DNA from: Desulfurococcales archaeon | Lineage (GTDB): Archaea > Thermoproteota > Thermoprotei_A > Sulfolobales > Desulfurococcaceae | Length of the DNA: 29,634 bases | Assembly (NCBI GenBank): GCA_027064845.1 | Contig: JAMOPC010000475.1 | Location: forward strand, 1-29,634 | Reading direction: 5' to 3' | Notes under the pieces: model-generated | Databases searched by the model: none | Seen by the model: the letters and a program-made list of their open reading frames with translations, nothing else | What the model was told of the DNA's origin: nothing | Program-made: the position numbers and the translations under genes | In this document: positions 1-7,018 of the stretch, piece by piece | Position numbering within the stretch: position 1 is the stretch's first letter | How the letters are laid out: the number at the start of each line of letters is the position of its first letter

Positions 1-44
1 CATTTAGCCCATAAGTATTTATCGTTCAGTAGAGGTGTAAAGAA

Positions 45-398
45 ATGAAGAGATTATCTGTTAGATTACCTAAAGACGTATTTGACTTCATAGATAAATA
101 TGCAAAAGTTCATGGAATACCGAGGACTCAGGCTGCTAGGGAGATTTTCCACTTGTTCAAATACATAGTAATCGTTAAGAACGGCATATATATTCTGTTA
201 GCAATTACTGAGAGCGGTGTTGCAAGGGTGCCGAAGCTTAGTGATGGAGAAAAAATAAATATTTCTCTCACAGACAACGATATATTTTTCCTAGACCGTG
301 TAGCCGAAATACTTAGGACCAATCGTTCAGTAGCTTTTAGAATATCATTATCCACGGCTATTAAGCTCTTGAAAATGCTTGGATTAATAATAGGGTGA
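45..398 (+). CDS. Tandem ribbon-helix-helix DNA-binding protein
   Basis: This 117-residue protein appears to contain two RHH (CopG/Arc/MetJ-type) units. The first, at residues 3-40, opens with the strand RLSVRLPKDVFDFIDKYAK, followed by a helix containing RTQAAREIF. The second, at about 71-111, opens with INISLTDNDIFFLDRVAEIL, followed by a helix with RSVAFRISLSTA. RHH proteins normally dimerise to form one DNA-binding ribbon, so a tandem copy could fold as a single-chain pseudo-dimer. GAGGTG lies about 9 nt before the ATG. The next gene follows after 6 nt, suggesting co-transcription. It is probably a transcriptional repressor; its target is unknown. Confidence 0.85.
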   Translation: MKRLSVRLPKDVFDFIDKYAKVHGIPRTQAAREIFHLFKYIVIVKNGIYILLAITESGVARVPKLSDGEKINISLTDNDIFFLDRVAEILRTNRSVAFRISLSTAIKLLKMLGLIIG

Positions 399-404
399 AC
401 ATGT

Positions 405-644
405 ATGGCGATATTCAATAAGAAAGAACTAGCATATAGATGGGCTAAGAGTATATGTGAAAAACTAGTCGTGCTCGGCAAGATAAAGCCATCCGAGCTG
501 GGCAACTGTGTTGAGAAAGCTTCTAGGGAATACTTTGACCATATAAGGGATATTGATGAAAAATATCTTAGAGCAATAATCGGTCTCGACCCAGAGCTTG
601 CTGCCAAGATAATAGAGGAGTATAAGAAGTCTAGGATATACTGA
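405..644 (+). CDS. Small helical protein, paralogue A of a left-end trio
   Basis: This 79-residue, probably all-helical protein has no family I recognise. Its residues 1-60 (MAIFNKKELAYRWAKSICEK...) align with the protein starting at 744: both begin M-x-(I/V)-F, then A-x-(R/K)-W-A-x-x-I-C-x-K-L, a cysteine about 20 residues later, and an (R/S)DID motif. This marks a local duplication. It starts 6 nt after the double-RHH gene and probably shares its transcript. A role next to virion genes is possible, but the sequence does not show it. Confidence 0.7.
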   Translation: MAIFNKKELAYRWAKSICEKLVVLGKIKPSELGNCVEKASREYFDHIRDIDEKYLRAIIGLDPELAAKIIEEYKKSRIY

Positions 645-701
645 TATGTGGACAAAACCCTTAACCAGCATATTGATGATTACCTGTTTTTGACACAACG
701 G

Positions 702-709
702 TTTATATA
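702..709 (+). promoter_or_regulatory. TATA box for the gene at 744
   Basis: TTTATATA lies about 35 nt before the ATG at 744, with GGTGAT at 734-739. This archaeal promoter spacing places the transcript start near 730. It also supports 744 as the true start rather than an in-frame GTG at 648. Confidence 0.65.
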
Positions 710-743
710 CTGTTTAAACCCCTACTTCTTATCGGTGATAGAA

Positions 744-947
744 ATGCCCGTATTCCCAACAGCTAAAATGGCTGGAAAATGGGCTGTAAGAATATGTCGT
801 AAGCTACAGGAACAAGGAAAACTACCTGCTGGAATGACTGTTGAACAATGTGTTAATCTAGCAAAAACAGCTTACAGCTCTGCAATCAGCGACATTGACA
901 GCAAATGGGCTGACGGATTAATAGCATTCATACAGGGCGGAAAGTAA
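744..947 (+). CDS. Small helical protein, paralogue B of a left-end trio
   Basis: This 67-residue protein starts MPVFPTAKMAGKWAVRICRK. The ATG at 744 is chosen because GGTGAT precedes it and a TATA box lies about 35 nt upstream; the reading frame stays open to a GTG at 648, but that extension would run through the promoter. It resembles the 405 protein in the K-W-A-x-x-I-C-x-K-L segment, a central cysteine, and a DID near the C-terminus. No known domain is recognised. Its separate promoter suggests expression independent of the upstream pair. Confidence 0.75.
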   Translation: MPVFPTAKMAGKWAVRICRKLQEQGKLPAGMTVEQCVNLAKTAYSSAISDIDSKWADGLIAFIQGGK

Positions 948-1024
948 GGCATTAGATAGAAACCATACATATAATACGAAAATATTTTTTCCTCCTTTAT
1001 CCATACTTTATTATTGGTGATTAC

Positions 1025-1276
1025 ATGCCAGTTATCATAGGTAAGCCTGAGGCATTTGCATGGTTTATTCTGGGAGCACTAGTAGGCATACTGCTGTACG
1101 AGGTACTCGATCCTCCGCCACCAGAGCTTGTCGAAGCAATAGCTCATTCAGAATGGGCTAGGCGATGGGCAGAATCCTATGTATCAAAAGACCTGCCACC
1201 AGATGTTAGGGAAAAACTAGTAGAGGAAATGGCAAAGTACATAGCGGAAAAAATGGCTGAAAGACTAACAATGTAA
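1025..1276 (+). CDS. Small single-span membrane protein
   Basis: This 83-residue protein has one N-terminal hydrophobic helix (about residues 10-27, FAWFILGALVGILLYEVL), a Pro-rich hinge (DPPPPE) and an amphipathic helical C-terminal half. That half contains EWARRWAESYVSKDLPP, reminiscent of the R-W-A-x-S and K-x-x-P pattern in the two preceding small proteins, so it may be a membrane-anchored third member of that set. GGTGAT ends 3 nt before the ATG. The function is unknown. Confidence 0.75.
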   Translation: MPVIIGKPEAFAWFILGALVGILLYEVLDPPPPELVEAIAHSEWARRWAESYVSKDLPPDVREKLVEEMAKYIAEKMAERLTM

Positions 1277-1509
1277 CATATTGGTTTGTACCCCCACCCA
1301 CAAAAACAGCGATTAACAAATATACCATGATTACTGGTTCACTTCATTATCTGAATAGCAAATACATGAGATACGCTTAAAGCTGTTTATAGAGATACTA
1401 CAACCAATATATTATATGAGAAACACCTTATTCACATACTTCTCTCACTCTCCAGTTCTCCACAATATTTATTATGTTCTAACATTATAGATGATCTATG
1501 GGTGTCATT

Positions 1510-2346
1510 ATGTCTGAAGAAGAAGCCGTTAATAACGTGGATGAACCAGTAGGTGAAGAAGTTTTCGAGGAGAAAAGATTTGGAGAATATAAATTGGAAG
1601 AACTGCTTGAAATGGCTAGGAAGGGATACCATATATGGTATGATAGGAAAGGCAATAGGATAAGGCTCAGAGACCCTGAAACCAGAAAAACAATATCAAT
1701 ACCGTATGACGAAGAACTATACAGGAGACTGAAAAAAGCTAAGGAAGAAGCAAAGAAGGAGACCAAACAAGAAGTTCAGAAAACTAAGAAACAACCAGTA
1801 ACTGTAGACGACATAACTCTATGGAATACTTTTATAGGTAAACACAGACCACTTATAGAGAGCCTAATAGCGAGAATAAGCTGGCTACAAGACGCAGTAT
1901 TAGATATAGGTATGAATGCGTTATTATTCGCAATGCTTGTAAGCCGTGAAACACCAGATACACTAAAAGATGTTCTAGAACAAGTACATAATAAAGATGC
2001 CTTTGTATCATATGTTATGGACAAACTTCACTCAATATATGTTGCTGCACAGGGACTGGACCAGATAGAGGAGCTTAAGCTTAGGATAAGGGAGCTTGAA
2101 GCACAAGTAGCAGTTCTATATGAGGCTGTTAAGCAGAAGAACGAGGAACTAAACAAGTACAAGATGCTTGTAGAAGACCTTAGGAGAAAACTGGATATGG
2201 CATTATCCATTATGAGCCGTAAAGAACTTAAACAATACATGCGTTCACTACTAATATCCACAATATCAAGGTATAGTGCTGAGAAAGAAGCTGGAGAAAA
2301 ATCTCCACAGGGAGAAACCGTTATTAAAGCCGAAGAACATACTTAG
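1510..2346 (+). CDS. Charged coiled-coil protein, first gene of a helical operon
   Basis: This 278-residue protein is acidic at the N-terminus, with a short possible beta element (YHIWYDRKGNRIRLRDP) at about 40-56, a hydrophobic helical centre (about 108-170) and a long heptad-like coiled coil at about 188-245. The ATG at 1510 is preferred to the one at 1498 because GGTG at 1501-1504 fits the spacing of neighbouring genes. About 220 nt without genes precede it (1277-1497); I see only a candidate AT-rich promoter near 1465 there. The next gene begins within 15 nt, and the three-gene run to 3603 looks like one operon. No family is recognised; a scaffold or structural role is conceivable. Confidence 0.8.
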   Translation: MSEEEAVNNVDEPVGEEVFEEKRFGEYKLEELLEMARKGYHIWYDRKGNRIRLRDPETRKTISIPYDEELYRRLKKAKEEAKKETKQEVQKTKKQPVTVDDITLWNTFIGKHRPLIESLIARISWLQDAVLDIGMNALLFAMLVSRETPDTLKDVLEQVHNKDAFVSYVMDKLHSIYVAAQGLDQIEELKLRIRELEAQVAVLYEAVKQKNEELNKYKMLVEDLRRKLDMALSIMSRKELKQYMRSLLISTISRYSAEKEAGEKSPQGETVIKAEEHT

Positions 2347-2360
2347 ATCAGGTGATTGTA

Positions 2361-3293
2361 TTGGATACACAGGAACTAATAAAATTAGTCGTATCCGCAT
2401 ACGCTAAGAAACACGGTATATCAGAGGAGCAGGCAAAGATACTGCTAGAACCCATTCTCAGAGACAGGAACAGGTTAGAAGAACTATACCAGACACTAAA
2501 AGAAGCAGCAGTAATAGGAGAAACAATGAGTTCCCTACCAGAAGACGTTAAACCAGTAGCATCGAGACTAATAAACGAGCATTTCATGGGAGAAGAAGAT
2601 GACCTAATAACATTACTTAAAGAGATGAAAAAACTAGCACTACAGCTAAAGATAATAGAATACGTTCTAGGCTCAACGCTTGGACCACAGAGAAGACCAG
2701 AAGAGGATGAATACCTGCGTAGAATAATAGAGGAGAACGAAAAACTAAGGAGAGAAAACGAGGAACTCAAGAAAAAGATAACAGAAATACTAAACCTAAT
2801 ATCAGAAGCTAAGAAGAAGAAGGAAATGGAAGAACTAAGAAGCTCTATGGAGCAATTAAGACAACAAATACAGATACTAAAATCATCTATTGAGACCAAG
2901 CTATCTCAAACTAAAAACCCAGAAGCAGTTAGAAGTGAACTAGACATACTAGCATCAACTCTTAGAAGATTCATAGAGATACAGAACATGCTCAAACAAC
3001 TAGGAGCAATAAATGAAGCACAGAAAATACCAGAAGAGCTATTGGAGAAGATAAAGAACCCGCCAAGCTCTGGTGAAGGATTAAAAGTATGGCTTGAAGC
3101 ACTAGATAAAATACTCAAACTAGCACAAATAGCTAGCAGAAAAAATACTTTACAACAACCAGTTTCTAGCATACCAACAATTATAAAGGAAGAAGAAAAA
3201 ACAGAAGAAGAATTCGTACCAATAAAGAAGGAAGAGAAAAAAGAGAAAGAGGAGGAACCAGAAGCAATAATAGTGGGTGCTGAGAATGAATAA
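2361..3293 (+). CDS. Long coiled-coil protein (TTG start)
   Basis: This protein of about 310 residues is highly charged and almost all helical, with a pronounced Glu/Lys/Arg/Leu heptad region in its middle third and a Glu/Lys-rich C-terminal tail. The start is inferred to be TTG at 2361, because GGTGAT at 2351-2356 then has normal spacing; an in-frame GTG at 2352 lies inside that ribosome-binding site. The C-terminus overlaps the next gene's start by 8 nt, indicating translational coupling. No enzymatic motif is visible. Its neighbours suggest a scaffold, tether or morphogenesis role, which is inference. Confidence 0.75.
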   Translation: MDTQELIKLVVSAYAKKHGISEEQAKILLEPILRDRNRLEELYQTLKEAAVIGETMSSLPEDVKPVASRLINEHFMGEEDDLITLLKEMKKLALQLKIIEYVLGSTLGPQRRPEEDEYLRRIIEENEKLRRENEELKKKITEILNLISEAKKKKEMEELRSSMEQLRQQIQILKSSIETKLSQTKNPEAVRSELDILASTLRRFIEIQNMLKQLGAINEAQKIPEELLEKIKNPPSSGEGLKVWLEALDKILKLAQIASRKNTLQQPVSSIPTIIKEEEKTEEEFVPIKKEEKKEKEEEPEAIIVGAENE

Positions 3294-3603
3294 TCTCGAA
3301 ATGGTTATTGATAAAATAATAGACTATCTTAGGGAGAACATAGACACTATATTCAGGATGCCTCCAGACAAGGTAGTGGAACAGGTTATGGAAGGAATAC
3401 GTGCATACGAGCCTTTAAGCAAAATATATATAAGGTCTAACTGGTCATCCATAAAACCATATCTTACCAGACCAGCACTAGTAATGGAGATTATAAAGTC
3501 TAAAGACCCAAAACTATATTCAAAGATGATGGAGCATGTTGATTGGATTAATGAATTTTTTCTACTGCTGTACAGGAGTGTTAAAAGATATATGTCTACA
3601 TAA
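3286..3603 (+). CDS. Small helical protein, third gene of the coiled-coil operon
   Basis: This 105-residue protein starts at ATG 3286 (MNNLEMVIDKIIDYLRENI), with GGGTG 7 nt upstream inside the end of the previous gene, so the two are probably coupled. It is predicted mostly helical with several aromatics (WSSIKPYL, HVDWINEFFLLLYRSVKRY). I recognise no family. Its last 8 nt overlap the end of a convergent RHH gene. Confidence 0.7.
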   Translation: MNNLEMVIDKIIDYLRENIDTIFRMPPDKVVEQVMEGIRAYEPLSKIYIRSNWSSIKPYLTRPALVMEIIKSKDPKLYSKMMEHVDWINEFFLLLYRSVKRYMST

Positions 3604-3781
3604 CTCTTTTTTTATTAATACTAAGCCTTCCAGCTTCATACATTGCTATTGCTGTTTCTAGTAAGTCGTTTAATAAGCTATGCCATTTTACTACTCCGTT
3701 TTCAACATATCCTAGTTCCTTAGCCATTTTTATCAGTTTATTTAGAACGCTACGTCTAAGATATACTGTTCTACTGGGCAT
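3596..3781 (-). CDS. RHH transcriptional regulator (CopG-like)
   Basis: This 61-residue protein carries a compact RHH pattern: strand SRTVYLRRSVLNKLIKMAK, turn LGYVENGVVKW, then the helix HSLLNDLLETAIAMYEAG. GGTGGAGCA precedes the ATG. It sits tail-to-tail with the coiled-coil operon and is divergent from the gene at 3861. A near-perfect 14-bp palindrome lies in its leader (3799-3812), making it a candidate autoregulator that may also control the divergent gene. Confidence 0.8.
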   Translation of the reverse strand: MPSRTVYLRRSVLNKLIKMAKELGYVENGVVKWHSLLNDLLETAIAMYEAGRLSINKKRVM

Positions 3782-3798
3782 ATTGCTCCACCATGTAT

Positions 3799-3812
3799 AA
3801 GATAGCTGTCTT
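3799..3812. promoter_or_regulatory. Candidate operator palindrome
   Basis: AAGATAGCTGTCTT is self-complementary at six of its seven base-pair positions. It lies between the RHH start codon (3781) and AT-rich TATA-like sequence (3816-3838) shared with the divergent gene. RHH dimers typically bind such short palindromes, so autoregulation is a reasonable inference. Confidence 0.4.
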
Positions 3813-3860
3813 ACTAATATATAAATTATTTTTTATAAATCAATTATGTGGTGATAGAAG

Positions 3861-4211
3861 ATGTTCGCAGGACTAGATATTAAAAGATTTGTTATAGAGG
3901 TATTGGGTGCATTATTCGGAGGATTTATAAGTGAACAAGTAGTCAAGCACCCAGAATTATTCGGCATATTCGGTGAATATGCTACACCTGTTGCCGGCAT
4001 CATTGTTGGTCTCGGTGGACAATATATTGAGAACAGAAGAATACTGCCAGTAGAGATTGCCAAGCTCTTAGAGTTTGCTGGAGCCGTTACAACTGGTAAC
4101 TGGGTATGGGAGTACTTGAAGAAAGGCGTTGGCGGGGGAACAAGTGCTAGGATAGTATATATCCCGCCCGAACAAGTACCGGTAAAAAAGGAGGAAGCAG
4201 TAGTAGTCTAA
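3861..4211 (+). CDS. Small Gly-rich, probably membrane-associated protein
   Basis: This 116-residue protein has two moderately hydrophobic Gly/Val/Ile segments (about residues 11-29 and 42-57, the second being YATPVAGIIVGLGGQYIENR), a Gly-rich loop (KKGVGGGTSARIVYIPP) and a Lys/Glu-Val tail. GGTGATAGAAG leads into the ATG. It is divergent from an RHH gene across about 80 nt of AT-rich promoter DNA. No family is recognised; a minor virion or membrane protein is plausible. Confidence 0.75.
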   Translation: MFAGLDIKRFVIEVLGALFGGFISEQVVKHPELFGIFGEYATPVAGIIVGLGGQYIENRRILPVEIAKLLEFAGAVTTGNWVWEYLKKGVGGGTSARIVYIPPEQVPVKKEEAVVV

Positions 4212-4259
4212 CGAGTCTGACAACTGTTACATCGTTTATAAGGGACTTGCTGATAATAG

Positions 4260-4472
4260 CTAATTTACTATGACGTAGTCATAGTCCATAGACTTTATTA
4301 TATCATTTATTTTTTTATACCCAGTCTTATTCATGAGCTTCTCGTAGAGTATTAGTAATTTTTCTAGGAAGTCTGCATAGTTCTTTTCACCGCTCAATAC
4401 GAATAATAGTCTCATCTTGTCCTTGAGTTCCCTAGTGCATCGGATGTATATGGTTTCTGTTTTGCCGTGCAT
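4260..4472 (-). CDS. RHH-like DNA-binding protein
   Basis: The protein of about 70 residues begins MHGKTETIYIRCTRELKDK, a typical RHH strand, followed by two helices (RLLFVLSG, then KNYADFLEKLLILYEKL). The frame stays open to an ATG at 4490, but a TATA-like AAATATAT abuts that codon. A transcript starting about 26 nt downstream would begin at or near the ATG at 4472, which is therefore preferred as a nearly leaderless start. It stands between two + strand virion-type genes and may regulate them. Confidence 0.7.
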   Translation of the reverse strand: MHGKTETIYIRCTRELKDKMRLLFVLSGEKNYADFLEKLLILYEKLMNKTGYKKINDIIKSMDYDYVIVN

Positions 4473-4490
4473 GATTATCGTGCCCGACAT

Positions 4491-4499
4491 ATATTTATT
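4491..4499 (-). promoter_or_regulatory. TATA box of the RHH gene
   Basis: On the - strand the sequence reads TAATAAATATATGTC, with the AT-rich box directly against the upstream candidate ATG. Its position argues for the later start at 4472. Confidence 0.45.
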
Positions 4500-4537
4500 A
4501 AGTATTCATGGTTATAAGTCTTACCTAGGTGATACAG

Positions 4538-5044
4538 ATGGTTTTACCCGTACCAGTAGATTATCTCCGTGAAGAAGAAAGATATAGGAAGATGAAAGCG
4601 GCTGAGGAAATCGCTAAGACAACCCTTGCCAAGGAAATAAGCGGACCAGTAATAACCAGAACAGCTAACCCAGCAGACTTCGGTCTAAGCGGTAATACTT
4701 TCGAGTGGAGCCTTGGTGGAACAGGTAAGGACACCCTCGTAGACAAGGTTCTTGACGACGACGTGGCATATGCTATCTATGGGTTCACAAACCTTAGCAC
4801 AGACCCCAAGATTACTAGGATAATTATTAAGAGCGGTGCAGAGACCGTTGCAGACATAAACTTCGAAGACATATATGGACACGACACACCAGAAATACTC
4901 CTAGACAAACCAATAGTGTTCAGCCCCAAGAGCAGGATGATAATCGAAGCAGTAAACACAGCAGGCTCCTCAACAACCGAGAAACTAGTAATCAAAGCAG
5001 TAGTAGCCGAGAAAGCAGGCAAGACAGTAGCCAAACCATACTAA
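4538..5044 (+). CDS. Probable major virion protein
   Basis: This 168-residue protein has a charged N-terminal helix (about 1-35) followed by a beta-rich body (FGLSGNTFEWSLGGTG, TRIIIKSGAETVADINFED, PIVFSPKSRMIIEAV, KLVIKAVVAEKAG) that could form a small beta-sandwich or jelly-roll. GGTGAT precedes ATG 4538; an in-frame GTG at 4529 falls inside that site. It is unusually rich in AAG, AAC, GAC and ACC codons compared with the AAA/AAT-rich genes around it, which suggests strong expression. A T-run terminator follows, and then a fibre gene. The capsid or decoration assignment is inference; no specific family match is claimed. Confidence 0.6.
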   Translation: MVLPVPVDYLREEERYRKMKAAEEIAKTTLAKEISGPVITRTANPADFGLSGNTFEWSLGGTGKDTLVDKVLDDDVAYAIYGFTNLSTDPKITRIIIKSGAETVADINFEDIYGHDTPEILLDKPIVFSPKSRMIIEAVNTAGSSTTEKLVIKAVVAEKAGKTVAKPY

Positions 5045-5083
5045 ACACCACACACATAGCATAAACAAATAAAACCAAACCTC

Positions 5084-5089
5084 TTTTTT
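5084..5089 (+). terminator. T-run terminator after the virion protein
   Basis: Six T residues lie about 40 nt after the stop codon and before the next promoter, typical of archaeal termination. Confidence 0.5.
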
Positions 5090-5157
5090 AACCATATCCT
5101 TGTCTTCTAAAAGTATTTAACTCACTATAGACAATCCTATATCTGGGGTGACTGTGT
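5085..5157 (+). promoter_or_regulatory. Promoter and leader, copy 1 of a duplicated unit
   Basis: This contains the TATA box TATTTAA (5114-5120), then ACAATCCTATATCTGGGGTG (5131-5150), 8 nt before the ATG at 5158. The same arrangement with closely matching sequence is found before the gene at 12388. The shared CTATATCT lies where the transcript should start. Confidence 0.65.
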
Positions 5158-6462
5158 ATGCCTGTGCCTAGATGGCTTCGGAAGCGAGACCATGTATTAT
5201 GGGATACTGCAGACGTAATAGTTAAGAAGATAGGAGAAGAAGCATTTGCCATCAAGACTGATACCCGTCAAGTAATAGCGAGGGGTATAGATTATGGAAA
5301 AGTATTAATTAGCTCAATAAAGACATTAGAAAAAACAGGAGGTAAAATATTCATTGATTGGATATATGAAAGAGATGGATTTTTCTATCTTGCATATCCA
5401 GCAGGTGGAATACCTAACAAATACGAGGAAATAGACCTTAAGGAAGACGTTGTTATAGAAGGTATTACATCACATAGTGTGTCCGATAAAAAAGGAACTA
5501 CACTATATGTGAGGGGTACTGGTAGCGATATAGGATTACATCTCAAAAGTGCAACAGGTGGGTGGACATCTGGTAGATTAATATTTAGGAACTTAAACAT
5601 AGGGTTTTCATATGTTTCAAGAGGAATATTGTTTGACCATGTGCAAGTAGACTTTGAAAACGTTGGAATACATGTATTTAATCCACTAGTATATTCAGAC
5701 ATAGAACCATATATGATATACATTAGTGGTGTTGGACCGCCAGGAGCAAGATCATATTGGAATGCATTAAGTATATGTGTGGGATATGCAGACTTAACAA
5801 CACCAGTACCGATATTATGGACACATAGGGCAGACTGGGTATATATAGACGAACTATTTGTATGGATTCAAGGAAACGGTGTTGAAGTAATAAGAGTGGA
5901 CAATCAGCTTATGATTGATAAGGCATTAATTATGTTGTGGAATGATGAAGTAAAGAATAACATATTATTTAACCTAAGAGGAAATCATAGAACACTATCA
6001 ATTAATGATATGTTGATTGCAGCCAATGACTGGGATAACCCGTATCGCAATACAAACAAGATATTCCAGATCCAAGACCCATCTAAAAACAGAGTAGAAT
6101 TAAAGAGATTGTTCCTACCACCAGTAACAAGTCCTGGAACACAAATAACAATTACAGATAGCCCAGAAGCAGTATTTATAGACAAGATAATAGAATGGCA
6201 AGACGACTATACATTTAAAGAGAAACCCTATACTAAATCAGGCGGTGTTGCTGTTTTTAGTGGTGATGGCTCTACTGTTCAGTTCAGGGTTGAGCATGGT
6301 CTTGTTGCTAAGCCGAGTAAGATAATTGTTACTCCTTTGAGTGCTGATGCCAAGGACTTCTCCTATGCAGAAGCAGATGACACCTATATATACTTCAACT
6401 TCAGCAGTGCACCACCATCTGGAACAGACAACGTAAAACTATCATGGTATGCTGAGGTGTGA
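5158..6462 (+). CDS. Beta-helix fibre / receptor-binding protein 1
   Basis: This 434-residue protein has three parts. Residues 1-70 form an N-terminal module shared with the protein at 9042 (TADVIVKKIGEEAFAIKTD, then a QVIA motif). Residues about 85-355 are beta-rich and resemble a right-handed beta-helix. Residues 361-434 form a C-terminal module (VAVFSGDGST ... SAPPSGTDNVKLSWYAEV), a motif pattern typical of tail or spike fibre ends. The likely role is attachment to host surface glycans, with the N-terminus docking on the virion. No enzymatic residues are obvious. The C-terminal module's DNA is enriched in GGT/GTT/GCT codons compared with the AT-rich middle, suggesting modular recombination. 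Confidence 0.8.
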   Translation: MPVPRWLRKRDHVLWDTADVIVKKIGEEAFAIKTDTRQVIARGIDYGKVLISSIKTLEKTGGKIFIDWIYERDGFFYLAYPAGGIPNKYEEIDLKEDVVIEGITSHSVSDKKGTTLYVRGTGSDIGLHLKSATGGWTSGRLIFRNLNIGFSYVSRGILFDHVQVDFENVGIHVFNPLVYSDIEPYMIYISGVGPPGARSYWNALSICVGYADLTTPVPILWTHRADWVYIDELFVWIQGNGVEVIRVDNQLMIDKALIMLWNDEVKNNILFNLRGNHRTLSINDMLIAANDWDNPYRNTNKIFQIQDPSKNRVELKRLFLPPVTSPGTQITITDSPEAVFIDKIIEWQDDYTFKEKPYTKSGGVAVFSGDGSTVQFRVEHGLVAKPSKIIVTPLSADAKDFSYAEADDTYIYFNFSSAPPSGTDNVKLSWYAEV

Positions 6463-6488
6463 TAAGAGGTAATTGTTTTATCTATGTG

Positions 6489-6959
6489 TTATTTTATTAT
6501 GTATTTTTTTGCTTTTTCTGGGTTGTATACGTAGATTATTTTGTTGTTGAAGTCCATTATTAGGTGGTTCACTATGAATGCTGTTTGTCCGTATTTGCAG
6601 TTTATGCAGGATGGGTCTAGCTGTATCCAGTCGGTGCCGTTTCTGAGCATTACCCATGCGTGGTCGAATGTTCCCTTCCTTATATGCTTAGCGTATTCAA
6701 ATGCTGTCACGTTGCCTATTCTTACCCATGCATCATAACCCATAGCTATGAGTAATGATGCCAACAGTATTGCACGGTCATCACAGTCTCCGCTACCTTC
6801 TTTCAATGTGGTGTATGCGTCTTTCCACACGTCGAATGGGTCTTCCTCGTACTTTATCTTGTCTCTTACAAAGTAGTAGGCTTTCTCAGGTGTTCTTAGA
6901 CGCTTAGCCTGCTCCACTACCTTGTCAGGAGTCAGTAGCTCCACGCATATCCTAGGCAT
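6489..6959 (-). CDS. Transglutaminase-like cysteine peptidase
   Basis: This 156-residue protein carries the transglutaminase/protease-like catalytic pattern: GSGDCDDRAILLASLL with Cys59, FDHAWVML with His100, and WIQLDPSC with Asp115. It is almost a minimal catalytic domain, without a signal peptide or membrane helix. ATG 6959 is chosen because GGTGCT precedes it, although the frame extends upstream. Cellular relatives are often thiol proteases or amidases rather than true cross-linking enzymes. Here it may process or cross-link virion proteins, or attack a host protein. It is divergent from the 528-residue gene across 59 nt, so the two are probably co-regulated. Confidence 0.85.
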   Translation of the reverse strand: MPRICVELLTPDKVVEQAKRLRTPEKAYYFVRDKIKYEEDPFDVWKDAYTTLKEGSGDCDDRAILLASLLIAMGYDAWVRIGNVTAFEYAKHIRKGTFDHAWVMLRNGTDWIQLDPSCINCKYGQTAFIVNHLIMDFNNKIIYVYNPEKAKKYIIK

Positions 6960-7018
6960 CTTAGAGCACCAATAATATAATATCCATGAAAACCATCTAA
7001 TAATATTGGTGGTAAGGC

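Noticed and set aside
128..655. 175-codon open frame on the - strand
   Set aside because: It is antisense to the tandem-RHH gene and its neighbour, has no start signal, and its Ser/Ile-rich composition is typical of a shadow frame.
2348..2899. 183-codon open frame on the - strand
   Set aside because: It is a Ser/Phe-rich mirror of the coiled-coil gene's Glu/Lys codons, without promoter or ribosome-binding site.
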